NCBI GenBank assembly: GCA_033002965.1
Contig: JAURVB010013111.1
Span: forward strand, 124,001 to 188,000
From: Piper betle
Lineage: Eukaryota > Streptophyta > Magnoliopsida > Piperales > Piperaceae
Reading direction: 5' to 3'
DNA length: 64,000 nucleotides
This document shows positions 33,416 through 44,540 of the stretch, one piece after another. A program made the position numbers and the translations under genes. Position 1 is the first letter of the stretch. Each line of letters opens with the position of its first letter. The notes beneath the pieces were generated by a model. The model was given only the letters and a program-made list of their open reading frames with translations, was not told the DNA's origin and ran no database searches.

Positions 33416-35436
33416 TGTAACACCTCGAAAATAATTAAGTTATTTTAATTAACGTTTTTTAAATTTTATAATAAATTTTAAATATTATTCAATTAAATTA
33501 ATTCATGGGAATCAACATCACTTATAACCTTTAGTGTACCAGTACGATGATATTTATGGTTGGTGTTTATATAGTAACGTGTTATTACATTTTTTATATA
33601 AAAATATAATATATTGACTTTTTAAATTCTACACATATTCTATTAATGATAAAGAAAACAACATCTTTATAGTTTATGAACACATTTGGCTCACGAAGGA
33701 AAGACTTTACAAAAGTTTGATTCATATTAAGATCATAATTGTGGGTACTTAATCAAAATTTCAGGTTCGTATAAATACTTGAAATTTATATATTCCCATT
33801 TAGGAGTCTTTGTCAACTTGAGCCTTCATTCGACCACCATGTCCCGAGTGCAACCGGGGTCAAAGAATTAGCTTAGTCCAACACGAGACAACACCCATCC
33901 TTAAAATTATATATTCCTATTTGGGAGTCTTGGTCGACCTGAGCTTATATTCGACCGCCATGCGCTATGCATAGCCGGGGTTAAAAAATTAACTCAGTCT
34001 GACACATGGTAGTACCTTTAAAATTTTTGAAAAATTAAATACCTACCCCCATGCCGAAAGGGGTGATAGAGCACAGTGGTGAAAGACGACTCAATATGCA
34101 TTTGTGATACCAACGGGGTGAGTTAATATTAAATATCAATAACTACAAGCCGAGGGCCACATAGCATGTGTGCGAATACGTGAGATTGTAGTTAGATGAG
34201 TTGGCCACCCCTCCAGGCTTATTAAGAGCTCGATATAGGCTTATTATTATTAAAAGACTCAAATTCAGATGTTGTTGAATATATTAATTTATTTCTTGTA
34301 ATTATATGACTAAGTATTTTGTCACTAACGTCTAATTTCCTCCATAGGTGTGAGCATTATAGAAGGTTGGGTAAAGTTGGGACAGGTGAAGGAGAATTTA
34401 ATGTAGTGACTTCCTAAATTTCACATATATTCTTCTATATAAAGGAGAATTCTGTTGATGGTAAAAAAAATAACATTTTGATAGTTTGTAAGCACATTTG
34501 GCTCACAAAGGAAAAACTTTAGAAAAGTTTCATTAATATTAGGATCATAATTGCGGGTTCCTCATTATAATTCAAGGTCTGCATAATAACTTGAAATGTT
34601 ATATTCATATTTAGGAGTCTTGGTCAACCTGAGCCCACATTTGACCACCATGTGCCGAGTGCAACCGTGGTTAAAGAATTAGCTCAGTCCAACACGGGGC
34701 AGCACCCACCCTTAAAATTATATATTCGTATTTGGGAGTCTTGGTTAGCTTGAGCCCACATTCAATTATCATGCACCAGACGCAACTGATGTCAAAGAAT
34801 TGACTCAGTCCGACATGGGGTAGCATCCTTAAAATTCTTAAAAAATAAAATACCTGCCCCCATGCCGAAAGGGGTGACATGGCACAATGGCGAAGACGAT
34901 TCATTATGCACTTGTGATACTGAGAGGGTGAGTTAATGACAAATATCAGTAACTACAAGCCGAGGGTCACGTAGCGTGTGTGCGCATATATAGGATTATA
35001 GCTGGATGGGGTGGCCACCCCTTCTGGCATATTAAGAGCTCAGCATAGGCTCATTATTACTAAAAGACTCAAATTCAGATATTGTGAAATATATTAACTT
35101 ATTTCTTGTAATTATATAACTTAGTGTCTTTATCACTAAAGTAGAATTTCCTCCAAAGTGTAAGCATTATGGAAGGATAGGTAAAGTCGGGATAAATGGA
35201 GGACTATGTTATTAGACTAGTAGTTTTTTCTTATATGTTATATTTTCAGATTGTTTGCATGGCAGTGGGATTTTGGTTCGGTTCATGGGGCTTATATTAT
35301 TTTGAGCATTTGTTATATTATGTTTTATGTAATTGGTTTACTTAAAAATCTTGAAAATTAATATAAAGTAATTTACGAGACACTTAGTTTCATATAGTAA
35401 TACTTGACTCATGGCTCGGAATGGGCGGGTTGTTAG
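33416..35436 (+). mobile_element. Group B solo LTR with perfect target duplication
   Basis: It starts TGTAACACCTCG and ends GGGCGGGTTGTTAG (usual ..TTACA, so the last bases are mutated). Length is 2,021 bp. No internal region is present, so it is a solo LTR left by recombination between the two LTRs of an integrated element. It includes TATA-like CTATATAAAGG near 34,435, two copies of the non-repetitive cassette (CATGCCGAAAGGGGTGA at 34,050 and 34,861), and a degenerate intron-like end motif near 34,320 and 35,130. Confidence 0.92.
33630..35250 (+). repeat. 811-bp tandem duplication with 121-bp duplications inside
   Basis: CACATTTGGCTCAC lies at 33,681 and 34,492, and ATGCCGAAAGGGG at 34,051 and 34,862: both 811 bp apart. 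Within each 811-bp unit the block GAGTCTTGGTCAACCTGAGC...CGAGTGCAACCG occurs twice, 121 bp apart (33,804/33,925 and 34,614/34,735). The 121-bp event is therefore older than the 811-bp event, or both copies were made in one array. Confidence 0.9.
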
Positions 35437-36013
35437 TTGATAGTTTAAAACTCAAAACTTGGACTCAACTTGGTATGTCATCGAGTGGAGTCTAAGCCGA
35501 CTTAGAGTCATTTATATTATATTTTTAATTATATAAATAAATAATTATATAAGATTGGTATGTATTGTTCTTTTGACAATTGAAATTAATAAATATGTAA
35601 CTTATGTTACTTAAATATATTGATTTATAAAAAGATAATATGTTACTTTTATAACTTAACTCAGGGAGTCAATTGTAAAATTAACTAGTATGGAGTCATT
35701 CATTGTGTTTGACTTGGCAAACTAAGGAGTGGAGTCGACTCGTAGAATTTTCAGAGGAAAAAATGAATTTTTAAACTTTGAGGTAGACTAACATATGTGC
35801 TGGGAAATCACAACCAGGTAGCTTTGGTCATCACAAATTTTGTGTCGTGAAAATTTTCTATTTCCTTTAGAGTGGAAAACGATGCTTCATCCTTCATCAA
35901 ATATGAAATACAAATGTTACTCATAATTTCAAAATATGTGACACGAACAAAAATTCCAAATACAACTGAGTACTCCATCTTTCATGATGAATATGTAGCC
36001 TTACCTAGACAAG
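35437..36013. other. Unassigned AT-rich region after the solo LTR
   Basis: It begins with the right TTGAT duplication. Between about 35,445 and 35,760 the ends carry loosely complementary ACTCGACTC-like motifs (TTGGACTCAACTTGG and GGAGTCGACTCG) that could be worn terminal inverted repeats of a small DNA transposon, but the match is weak. Nothing recognisable lies in 35,760-36,013. Confidence 0.45.
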
Positions 36014-39000
36014 GTAAAAAGCTAAAATGTTTACTCGAAGCTTTTTGAGTTGGTTTGGTCGTTACCCAAATTGGGTCCAGCCTTTATTGCTGTGATTTGT
36101 GTATGGTATGACATGTGGTTGCCTGCCTGAGCCTCCTTCAGCTTCATTTCCCGTGTTGGATGCAACATGTCTGGCCATTTTATTTATAGTTTAGTCAAGT
36201 CGAGTCTAGTTAGAGGTTAAGACCGAGTCCATCACTTGTATAGTGTGTGTTGTTGAATGAGACCTGCAACATGGTTCCTAAGGTTGCCCTGACTGCCTTA
36301 GGGTCAAACCCTAAGTATGCAATCTCCATCTAGCAGTGTTAGGGTTAGGGTTTTAGATTAGGGTGCAAAGGTGTTGTGCCCAACGCCCTTGGGCCCAAAA
36401 ATTTGAAATTCCCCACCAGTGCAAAGGTACTGCCCCAACGCCCTTTCACTGTAAAGTTGATCTGAACTTGCATGTGCTTTGGTTTAGCAGCTTACGTGCC
36501 CTAGTTTTCAGGCCTTCGGTGGTCTGACTTGTCAGCGTTCATGTCAAAGGCACCCTCCCAATGCCCTTGCACTTTGACCCTGATTTTTTGCTATAAATAG
36601 TTGTTGAACTCCAAGCTTTTTCTCTTCTTTGGCTTAATCTCCCCTTGTTTTCCCTTGTCTTCTGCCTTCCTTAAAGGCATTCCTAGCCCTCCTAGGCTCC
36701 TCCTAGCCTAGCCTAGCCACCTAGGATTGTAGGTATTGGGGTAGAAAGCATCAAGAGACTTCCCCTTAGTCTCCTTTGAGGTAAAGGTCTCTCCTTTGAA
36801 CTTTCTACGAGTTTGTTTGGTCCTAATGCATGCTTTTGTGCTTGTTTGCATATTTACGATATTTTTTACATGTATATGTTCTTGTTAGGAGTGTACAGGA
36901 TTTAAGATCACGACATTTAGCCATGTATAAAAAATATATGCATTTTTTAGTGTACTGATGCCATATATATGTACTATTTTTCTACAAAATTTTATGTTGC
37001 GTAGTGGACATCCACTTTGCATGATTCTAATTTTGTTACACTCTTCATAGTCAGATCTACACTTTTAATGTTGATTATTTCACTTGTTGTGATGTGTATA
37101 TGCATGGAGGGGTGCCAAACTTAGTAAAAGAATGCAGCTTTCATGGACCCTATGACATGGGCGCCTTTCCCAAATTTTTACACTATGATGTAGTTAGATA
37201 ATCAACTCGATCATTTTCATGGTGACATATCTTTGTCTTGGTATGCTATTGAAAAATATTCACACTAAACTAACCACTTAAAGGGCATAAACATAACCCC
37301 TAATGTCATGGTGTGTTCGTTGTGTTGTATGATTGTATTGCCATGCTTTATGATTGTGCTTTGTGGTTAGCTACCTAAAAGCTGTTAATAAAATCTTTAA
37401 AAATTATATAATGACTCCCTAATTGTCTGCTAGAAATTTGCAAGTTTTGGAATTAAATAAAAATCATACAGGTGGTTAAATTAGTTTGTGTTATGGAGTG
37501 TACACAGTTCCTTGATTCGGAATGTAAAATCCAAAACATTAGCCACATGGTGATGGAATTGGATAAAATTGTATATACAACTTATTTTGTATCCCAATAG
37601 CATCATATCTAAATTTGGGAGCATTTTGCCGAGTGGATCACAAGTTAGGAGTTTTCCAAGCCTAATACGTCTACCCAGCTCCAGCATTGACCTAGCCAAG
37701 ACCTTTCAAGACTGACGGGAGATTTTAGATGTACTTGATTGTATTTTAGCCTAGATTGGGTGGTGTTCAGTCTACTCAAGTAGAACATCACAATTATGCT
37801 TTGGATTCAACGCCAAAGGACTCCCATTTCCCTCTTGGTTGGACCAACCCAACCGGCAATTTCTGAAAAGTCACACGGGGCTAATGACCACAGGTGGAAC
37901 CAACTTGGTGTTTGAATATGGAATTTTACTGAACTCAAGAACATGGTGTTAGATAACTACGCCCACTTACCCAGGCTCATTTGAAGTCTCCAAGTCTATG
38001 AACGACACTTAACAAAATTGGTGCACAACCGGTGAACATAGTTCCTAGTTCCTTAGCCCTAACTTATTGGGTGTTGTTTATCATGTTGGCCCATGGGCCA
38101 ACACTTGGTAAACTTTCCATTAAACCCTTAGAGTGTCAAGGCTCTGGTCTAAATTTCAGTCCATTTGGACATCATCTGGTTAAGTCTGTTCGATTAAACA
38201 TAAATATTGGACATTTCCAACTATGTGTACATGTAACCCTAAACCCTAATTATGCTACCATTTGGGGTTTAGCACTTCATTAAGCAATTAATTAAGATAA
38301 TTATGTGTCTTATGAGTTGTGTATTTGTGGAGGCTTTTCCTTGATATGCATGTTCTTGCCATCTAGTCTTATTTGGTTCCATCTTCATGCTAGGATATGC
38401 GAGATAAGCTCGTCGATTTAGGATGTGGAGCTTTGCTCATCCATGTCCCTAGGACTCTCCCTTTGCTTCATTCTATTTGAATCTCTAAGTGTTGAGTTTA
38501 ATTGTGTTTTAGACATAGGATAACATTGACAGCATTTTATCAGATCCATTCGATGTTAAGACATTTAGTCATGTTCCCATAAGTTTAACAAACTTCAAAG
38601 CTGAGATCCATTAATGGTTTTAGGAAGGTGAGATCCAAAAGTTATTTTACAAGCCCTCACCCAAGCCTACTAAGTATATGTATGAGGGTTAACAGTTCTA
38701 TGGATATGAGAGAGTTGTAAAGGTATTATGAATGCATAAGTACTCCTTCAAACCCTGACGTAGTGCAAGGTAAAAGGGTAATGTGTAACTTAGCACATTT
38801 CTAAAATTTGTGGTATTGACTTAACCATTTCTTTGTCACCTGAGTACCGTGGTGGGTATTATATAGAGGATGTGAGGACATTAACTTTTTTGTTTGAGTA
38901 TGATTATTGTTGTGCTAGTGTGCCAGCACTTTCAAATAAGTTGTCCTTGCTTACCACCCTTGTGAGGAGGCTTCTTATGTTTTCGAAGTTCTCGTAGGAA

Positions 39001-39748
39001 ATGGAATACCCATTTTCCAGTGTTGTTTTACAGGTAGCTATTCTAGACTAGCAACTAAACTTGTTTGATTAGTGACAATTTTCTTAGTGTTGGTTGCCTT
39101 ATTATGCCCACAGATCAGGAGGCTCAATAGTGATGGTAGGCCTCGTGTACTTGTTATGTGTTGAACCCTATTATGTATGGATGACTGTATTCGTGGGCAT
39201 GAGTCCTCCTAATCAGTGGGCCTAACTCATCATATACATTGTATGATTTTTGATTGGGTATGACATGATGCTTGTGTAGGTGTGATTACTATTTAGTTAC
39301 TTTTATAATTATATTACTGCCAATGTGGCCAAGATAAACTTTAGGGCAAGGCTAACTATCATCCACTGGGTTTATAAGCCCTTAAGTCTTGGAACATGAC
39401 AAGAAGCAAACTTAGGTATTCAAAACTTATTTGGTTGCAACCGTGTTTGTGTAGATAAACATGAGAAGGATGAGCGTACGGATCTCACTGCATGAAGAAC
39501 CTACGTGAAGGTTGGGGTATGATACCCTTGCATCTAATGATGCCTCTATGTTTAATTTTACTTGTGGGGCATGTGGATTTGGTAACTCTGCGTGCATTTT
39601 ATTGAAACCTAGTATGGTTTCTCTTAAGCCTTCTAGATGGATGAGATCCATTTCCGTGAAGTTTGTTTGTGATAGCCCAACGAGTAGCTTTTGAACTTAT
39701 AATATCACGGCTCAGCCCATTTTTTAGGGGTCGAATTGGGGTGTTACA
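36014..39748 (+). mobile_element. Group A LTR, copy 3 (most complete)
   Basis: It starts near GGTAAAAAGC (weak match to TGTAAAACCTAGGC) and ends GTCGAATTGGGGTGTTACA at 39,748. It is colinear with copy 1 from about 36,300 and with copies 2, 4 and 5. Landmarks: two GTGCAAAGG..CTG...CCCAACGCCCTT repeats at 36,365-36,450, CTATAAATAG at 36,591, TTTTATCAGATCCATTCG at 38,535, a CCCACAG intron-like end at 39,110. No gag/pol is attached, so it is a solo LTR; no clear 5-bp duplication is visible. Confidence 0.75.
36592..36599 (+). promoter_or_regulatory. TATA box of group A LTR copy 3
   Basis: TATAAATA lies 25-40 bp upstream of a C/T-rich stretch (AGCTTTTTCTCTTC) that would hold the start of the transcript. 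Equivalent boxes in other copies support it. Confidence 0.5.
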
Positions 39749-39950
39749 TAAAATGTGCCTGTTATGGCCACTATGTTCTTGTTTACATAATAAGTGCAAG
39801 CTTGCAAAAGGTAAATCTAAATCATCACACATCTTAAATTGAAGTTAGTAAATTGAGAAGCAATAATGACTATAATGATAACTTTTTCTTGAGTAACGCC
39901 TCCTTTCAACTTGATTGCTATTTTAAAAAAGCATTCTATAAGTTTATCCG
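39749..39950. other. Short unassigned spacer
   Basis: Between the group A LTR end and repeat E. No feature seen. Confidence 0.5.
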
Positions 39951-40690
39951 AAGTAATGTATCTTGTAGCCTAAAAAATGATCCCCAAAAGATGCAAAAAC
40001 CTATTCACCAAAAGACAAAGAAAGATAGTCACCACAGGGTGCGAGTTTCATATTTAGTATGTAGTAATAGACCATAAATAGTTCTATACAAACTTTAAAA
40101 GGGTGTTTAATTTTTTAAAAATAAGTGATGATTTTAATTGAATAGGTATTAATAAGTAAAATTTTAAATTTGTGTAAATTTTAATAATCAAATATAATTA
40201 TAATTTTAAGATTTTATATTATAATAGAATTATACTCTAAGTTTTGGTAAAAATAAATAAATAAAAATATAAAATTACGTAAAAATATTAATTTAAATAC
40301 ATAATTCGAGTATATGATTAGAAATATATAAGTGAAATTTACAATTTTATTAACTTTCTTAATTTTTTCCTAATAACAAAAAATAATGGTAGAACTAAAA
40401 AACTAATTAAATATCAGTCAAAATCAATGACAACATATATACTAAAGGCAGTAATAAAATAAAGGTTGAAACAATGGAAAAAGAAAAAAGGCAAGGGGTT
40501 GTGCAACACTATTTTTCGACTTAAAGTCGACCAAATTGTGATGTTATAATTTAAAAAGCAAATCATTGGTTTACTATCATATAATTCTTACAGAAGCGGA
40601 TCTCAACCCTTAAGGAACCTTATGACAGTACATGGTAGGCTTTTCATAAAATAAATGCAGATCATTCTACCATAAAAAGACTCTTATGTT
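39951..40690. repeat. Unclassified interspersed repeat E, copy 2
   Basis: Homologous to 6,065-6,830 over its whole length with substitutions and small indels. It is AT-rich and without coding capacity. Both copies end at CATTCTACCAT followed by unrelated sequence, which suggests a real element edge there. Confidence 0.65.
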
Positions 40691-40717
40691 TAAGTCTCTT
40701 AACATGAGCACTCAAAG

Positions 40718-41195
40718 TGTAACAACCTGCCCATTCCGAGCTACGAACCAAGTATTACTATATGAAAATCAGTGTCTCATAAATTAATTTTTCTATTAAT
40801 TGTCAAGATTTTATAACCCATGACATAAAATAATATATAATAAATGATCAGAATGATCTAAGCCCTATTAACCGAACCAAAATCTTACTGCCATGCAAAC
40901 AATCTAGAGAAAAGAATAATCCAATAACAATCCTCCAGCTGTCCTGACTTTACCAATCTTTCCATGTTCATACTTGCGGAGGTGATTCCCCGTTAGTGAT
41001 AAAAACACTACGTTATGTAATTACAAGAAAAATTAATATATTCTATAATATCAGTAGTTCGACTATTAGTGATTATGAGCCTATTCTGAGCTCTTAATAT
41101 ACTGTGAGGGTGGCCGCCTATTTAGCTACAATCTCATGTATGTACATATACGCTATGTGGCCCTTAGCCTATAGTTACCTATATTTGTTATTTAC
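40718..41195 (-). mobile_element. Group B LTR fragment cut by the gypsy element
   Basis: It begins TGTAACAACCTGCCC (reverse of the LTR end GGGCAGGTTGTTACA) and continues ..GTCCTGACTTTACC, GGAGGTGATTCCCCGTTAGTG, GTGGCCGCC, all reverse complements of the group B cassette region. It stops at TTATTTAC directly before TGTAAAACCC of the gypsy 5' LTR, which inserted here. The remaining part should lie past that element's 3' end, which is lost. Confidence 0.85.
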
Positions 41196-42710
41196 TGTAA
41201 AACCCTGAAAATAATTAGGTTATTTTATTTAGGGTTTTGTAAATCTTAAAATGAATCAATTATTTAATTAAATTAATTCTTAGAAATCAATATTTTATCA
41301 ATTATAACCCATTCATAGTTTTTGACCTTTCGTTATCACACAAATATAGCTATGAGTAATTACGTTCTTTTCTATAAAATTTAATATAGTGACTTCTTAA
41401 ATTCCACACATATATTTATAAAATTTAATGTAATGACTTCTAGAATTTCACACATATTCTTCTATATAAAGGAAAGTTCTGTTGTTAAATGAAACATCCT
41501 CTGGATAGGTTGTGGGCACATTTGACACACAAAGGGGAAGACTTTAGGATTATTTGTTATAGTTGTGGGTTCTTCACCAAATTTTTAGGTCCGTATAATT
41601 ATTTAAAATGTTGTATTTTCCCTTGTACACAACCTGGTCAGCCTGAGCCCAGATTCGACCACCATGCACCGAGTGCAATCGGGGTCAAGGAATTGACTCA
41701 GTATGACACGGGCTACGCCCCTCATAATCCAATAATGGACATGTCAGAAAGGACCTGACATCCCATAATACAATAAATTGTACATGGCGGATTAGACTCG
41801 CCAGCTAATTACGGACATGGTGGATTGGACTCACTAGCCGATAATGGACATGGCAGATTGGACTCGCCAACCGGTAATGGACATGATGGACTGACCCATC
41901 AGCCAATAAATTGGACATGGAGGATTGGACTCGCCGGCTAATTACAGACATGGTGGAGTGGACTCACCAGCTGATAACGGACATGGTGGAGTGGACTCAC
42001 CAGCCGATGAAGGACATGGTGGATTGGACTCGCCAGCCAGTAATGGACATGATGGACTGACCCATTAGCTAATAAACCGGACATGGCGGATTGGACTCGC
42101 CAGCCAATTACAGACATGGTGGATTGGACTCACCAGCCAACAACAGACATGGCAGATTAGACTCGCCAGCTGGTAATGGGCATGATGGACTGACCCATTA
42201 GCCAATAGATGGACATGGTGGACTGAACCATCAGCTAATAAATAGACATGTTGGAATGGTCACAACAGCCAATATTATAGATAATGATAGGGAGTTTATG
42301 GACATGTTTTATTCAATTATATAGCTTAGTGTTTAATCACTAACGCAGAATTGCCTCCGCAGGTTAGCAGCTGGAACTAAAGACTAAGAGACGATTGGGT
42401 GGTTCTTCTACCAACTCAGGTGGTGAACAGATAATAAGCAGACTTTTCTTTTTACTTTTCTTGTGTTATAAATGTGGCGATGGGAAACGGTCCAAGACTG
42501 TGGGATAATTACTTCATACATTGTCATTTGAAACATAAGTTCTTTTGAGTTAGAAATGCTAGACTTATTTGCTTTCATATTATTCATGTAACCTTTTAAG
42601 TAACACCCGGTTCGGTTAGGACTGGTCGTTATAGGGTTGCTTTTGTTAAATTTTGAGTAACACCTGGCCAGCAAGGCCCACAATATCGTGAAATATGGCG
42701 GATCGTTACA
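41196..42710 (+). mobile_element. 5' LTR of the main gypsy element
   Basis: It starts TGTAAAACCCTG and ends ATATGGCGGATCGTTACA, followed directly by a primer-binding site. Length is 1,515 bp, shorter than its minus-strand relative at 15,965-20,007 because it lacks the antisense GC-rich module and has a shorter array. TATA-like TCTATATAAAGG lies at 41,461. CGACCACCATGCACCG (41,656) is the conserved left flank of the cassette and CACTAACGCAGAATTGCCTC (42,338) its right flank. GCCACATTTATAACAC-like sequence near 42,460 is shared with the other copies. Confidence 0.92.
41755..42255 (+). repeat. 33-bp monomer array in the 5' LTR (short version)
   Basis: About 15 monomers of the same 33-bp family as at 16,433-17,816, in LTR sense orientation (GGACATGGTGGATTGGACTC). 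Markers with AATAAATTG or its variants fall near 41,763, 41,903, 42,068 and 42,203, so higher-order units of about 133-166 bp are still visible. Confidence 0.9.
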
Positions 42711-42712
42711 GG

Positions 42713-42725
42713 TGGTATCAGAGTC
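42713..42725 (+). other. Primer-binding site
   Basis: TGGTATCAGAGTC starts two bases inside the LTR end. It is complementary to the 3' end of initiator-Met tRNA, the usual primer of plant gypsy elements, and fixes the LTR boundary. Confidence 0.9.
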
Positions 42726-42894
42726 CGGTTTCCCACTAGCTCATTTTATGACTCAAGTACCTTGTTGAAAAGTCCAATAATTATCTTTTCCCACTATGTT
42801 GTGTTTTGAATTAACAAATTCATTCGCTACTAATATACCTAAGTCATAACTGAAAGAGAACATATTAATGAACCATAATGGTTCGATGTTTTAG

Positions 42895-44229
42895 ATGGCA
42901 GGCACCCGTAGACAGTCAAGTCAATCTGTGCAGTCAAATTCGAACATAGAGAATGTGTTGGCCCAAATCCTGAAGGCCATATAGGGACTAGCGTAGGCTT
43001 CAGAAAATACAAATTCGGTGGTTCATAATATTGTTCAGCGGTTACTAGGAGTGGTAATAGGGAATGGAGCCTTAAACTCGGCAGCGGGTCCTAGTAATGT
43101 CCCAGATGGTGATCAGGAGAGTGCCCAAGGGCGGGCAGGGTTATCTGACCCGGGTGAGCGAGGGGAGCTTCCAAACCTAGTGCCACCGGTAGTCCGACAA
43201 GTTGTGCCGCCAACTATGGATGATAGTGAACGATACACTGTGGAAAAGTTCTGGAAAAATGGAGCTGAGGTATTCATTTGAGGGACTGATCCAATGAAGG
43301 CGGAGAGCTGGATAGACATTACTGAAAAAGCATTTAGGGCTCTATCGGTGCCCCACCGCCATCAAGTGAGGTTGGCAGCATGCATGCTTCAGGAGGAAGC
43401 ATCTTACTGGTGGAAATCCATGGAAAACACTGTTGAGAAAAATCTCCAAAATTGGAGATCAAACACAGCGAATAAAAATAATGGGAAATCACTACATTCT
43501 ATCAACGTGAGATTTCATCCATCTCATGGGCAGAATTTGTAACAGCTTTTAATGGACAGTACTTTCCTGAGTCCATTGTCTAGAAGAAAGCACTAGAATT
43601 TGCCACTCTGGCTCATGGGGAGGATTCGGTCTAGGGATATGCCAAGAGTTTCTTGCAGTTGGAGCAATTTGCACCCAGGATTCTAGCAACTGACAAGGCT
43701 AGAGCGGACAAATTCTTCTGAGGATTGAAATCAGAATTGAGGAGTAGGGTTGCTACGGCGTCAAGGGGCACCATAACCGAAGTGATCGAGGCAGCCACAA
43801 CTCATGAATTGGTGTACGAGCATGACCGTGCACAGAAACAGGGGAGGGCTACTATGCAACATAAAAATGCCAACTAGGGTAGTAGCCAAAACTGGTCCGC
43901 AGGACACCAGCAGTAGAACTACCAAAGGAACATTGAGGGGAACCTCAAAAGGAAGTTTGAGGAGCCTCCGTATCAACAATGTAAAAATTGCAACAAGATG
44001 CATTCAGGGACATGCAGGGAGCCCCATAGGTGCTATAACTGCGAAAGGATGGGACACATGCAGAAGGAGTGTCGTCAACCTCCTGAGACAACAACAGGAG
44101 CAGCCTGAGAAAGGGAAGACACCAGCTCCTATTCGCTACCTGACACCTGCACAACCGGCAGACAAAGGGAAGGAGAAACTCTATGCGGTTGAAGTCGAGG
44201 ACATTAATGAGGATGATCATACTGTTTGA
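42895..44229 (+). pseudogene. gag: Gag polyprotein, decayed
   Basis: The start is ATG at 42,895 (MAGTRRQSSQSVQS). Capsid motifs in frame 1: a GTDP..AESWIDITEKAF block (43,279-43,340) and MLQEEASYWWKSMEN (43,385-43,430). A frameshift near 43,440-43,505 moves reading to frame 2: SWAEFVTAFNGQYFPES, ARADKFF.GLKSELRSRV, then two zinc knuckles, CKNCNKMHSGTC (43,980) and CYNCERMGHMQKEC (44,031). A last shift returns to frame 1 to end at 44,229. Stops: TAG at 42,982, 42,994, 43,581, 43,632, 43,875, 43,914 and TGA at 43,279 and 43,719; most replace Gln or Arg codons. It is not functional. The family role is to form the particle that packages element RNA. Confidence 0.92.
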
Positions 44230-44260
44230 GGTAAAATTCTAATCCAAGGATTTATCGTAG

Positions 44261-44540
44261 GAGGTTCTATTTGATTTAGGGTGTACACATTCATTCATCT
44301 CATCTCAAATAGTCAAGAGGTTAGGACTCCAAGCATCTCCATTACCCAAGTCTTATAAAGTCACTACTACAACAGGATACAATGAAGTCACAACGTTGGG
44401 GGTGACTAGCCTATCCTTAGATATACAAGGAAAACCCTATGTGTGGAACTTTATCATATATGGGATAAAAGGTTATGATGTATTATTGGGAATGGATTAG
44501 CTGTCTGCACACCAGGCTTTCCTTGACTGTAAAGGGAAGA
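44261..44540 (+). pseudogene. pol: Aspartic protease domain of pol, altered active site
   Basis: EVLFDLGCTHSFIS begins at 44,261, where the family reads LFDSGATHSFIS. The catalytic triplet DSG is DLG here. Downstream GYDVLLGMD followed by TAG (44,498) matches the C-terminal ..DVILGMDWL, with Trp changed to stop. It is in the same frame as reverse transcriptase. In active elements it cuts Gag-Pol into its mature parts. Confidence 0.85.

Noticed and set aside
35445..35760. Small DNA transposon (MITE) with ACTCGACTC-like ends
   Set aside because: The end similarity is short and imperfect, no target duplication is clear, and no second copy is seen in the window.
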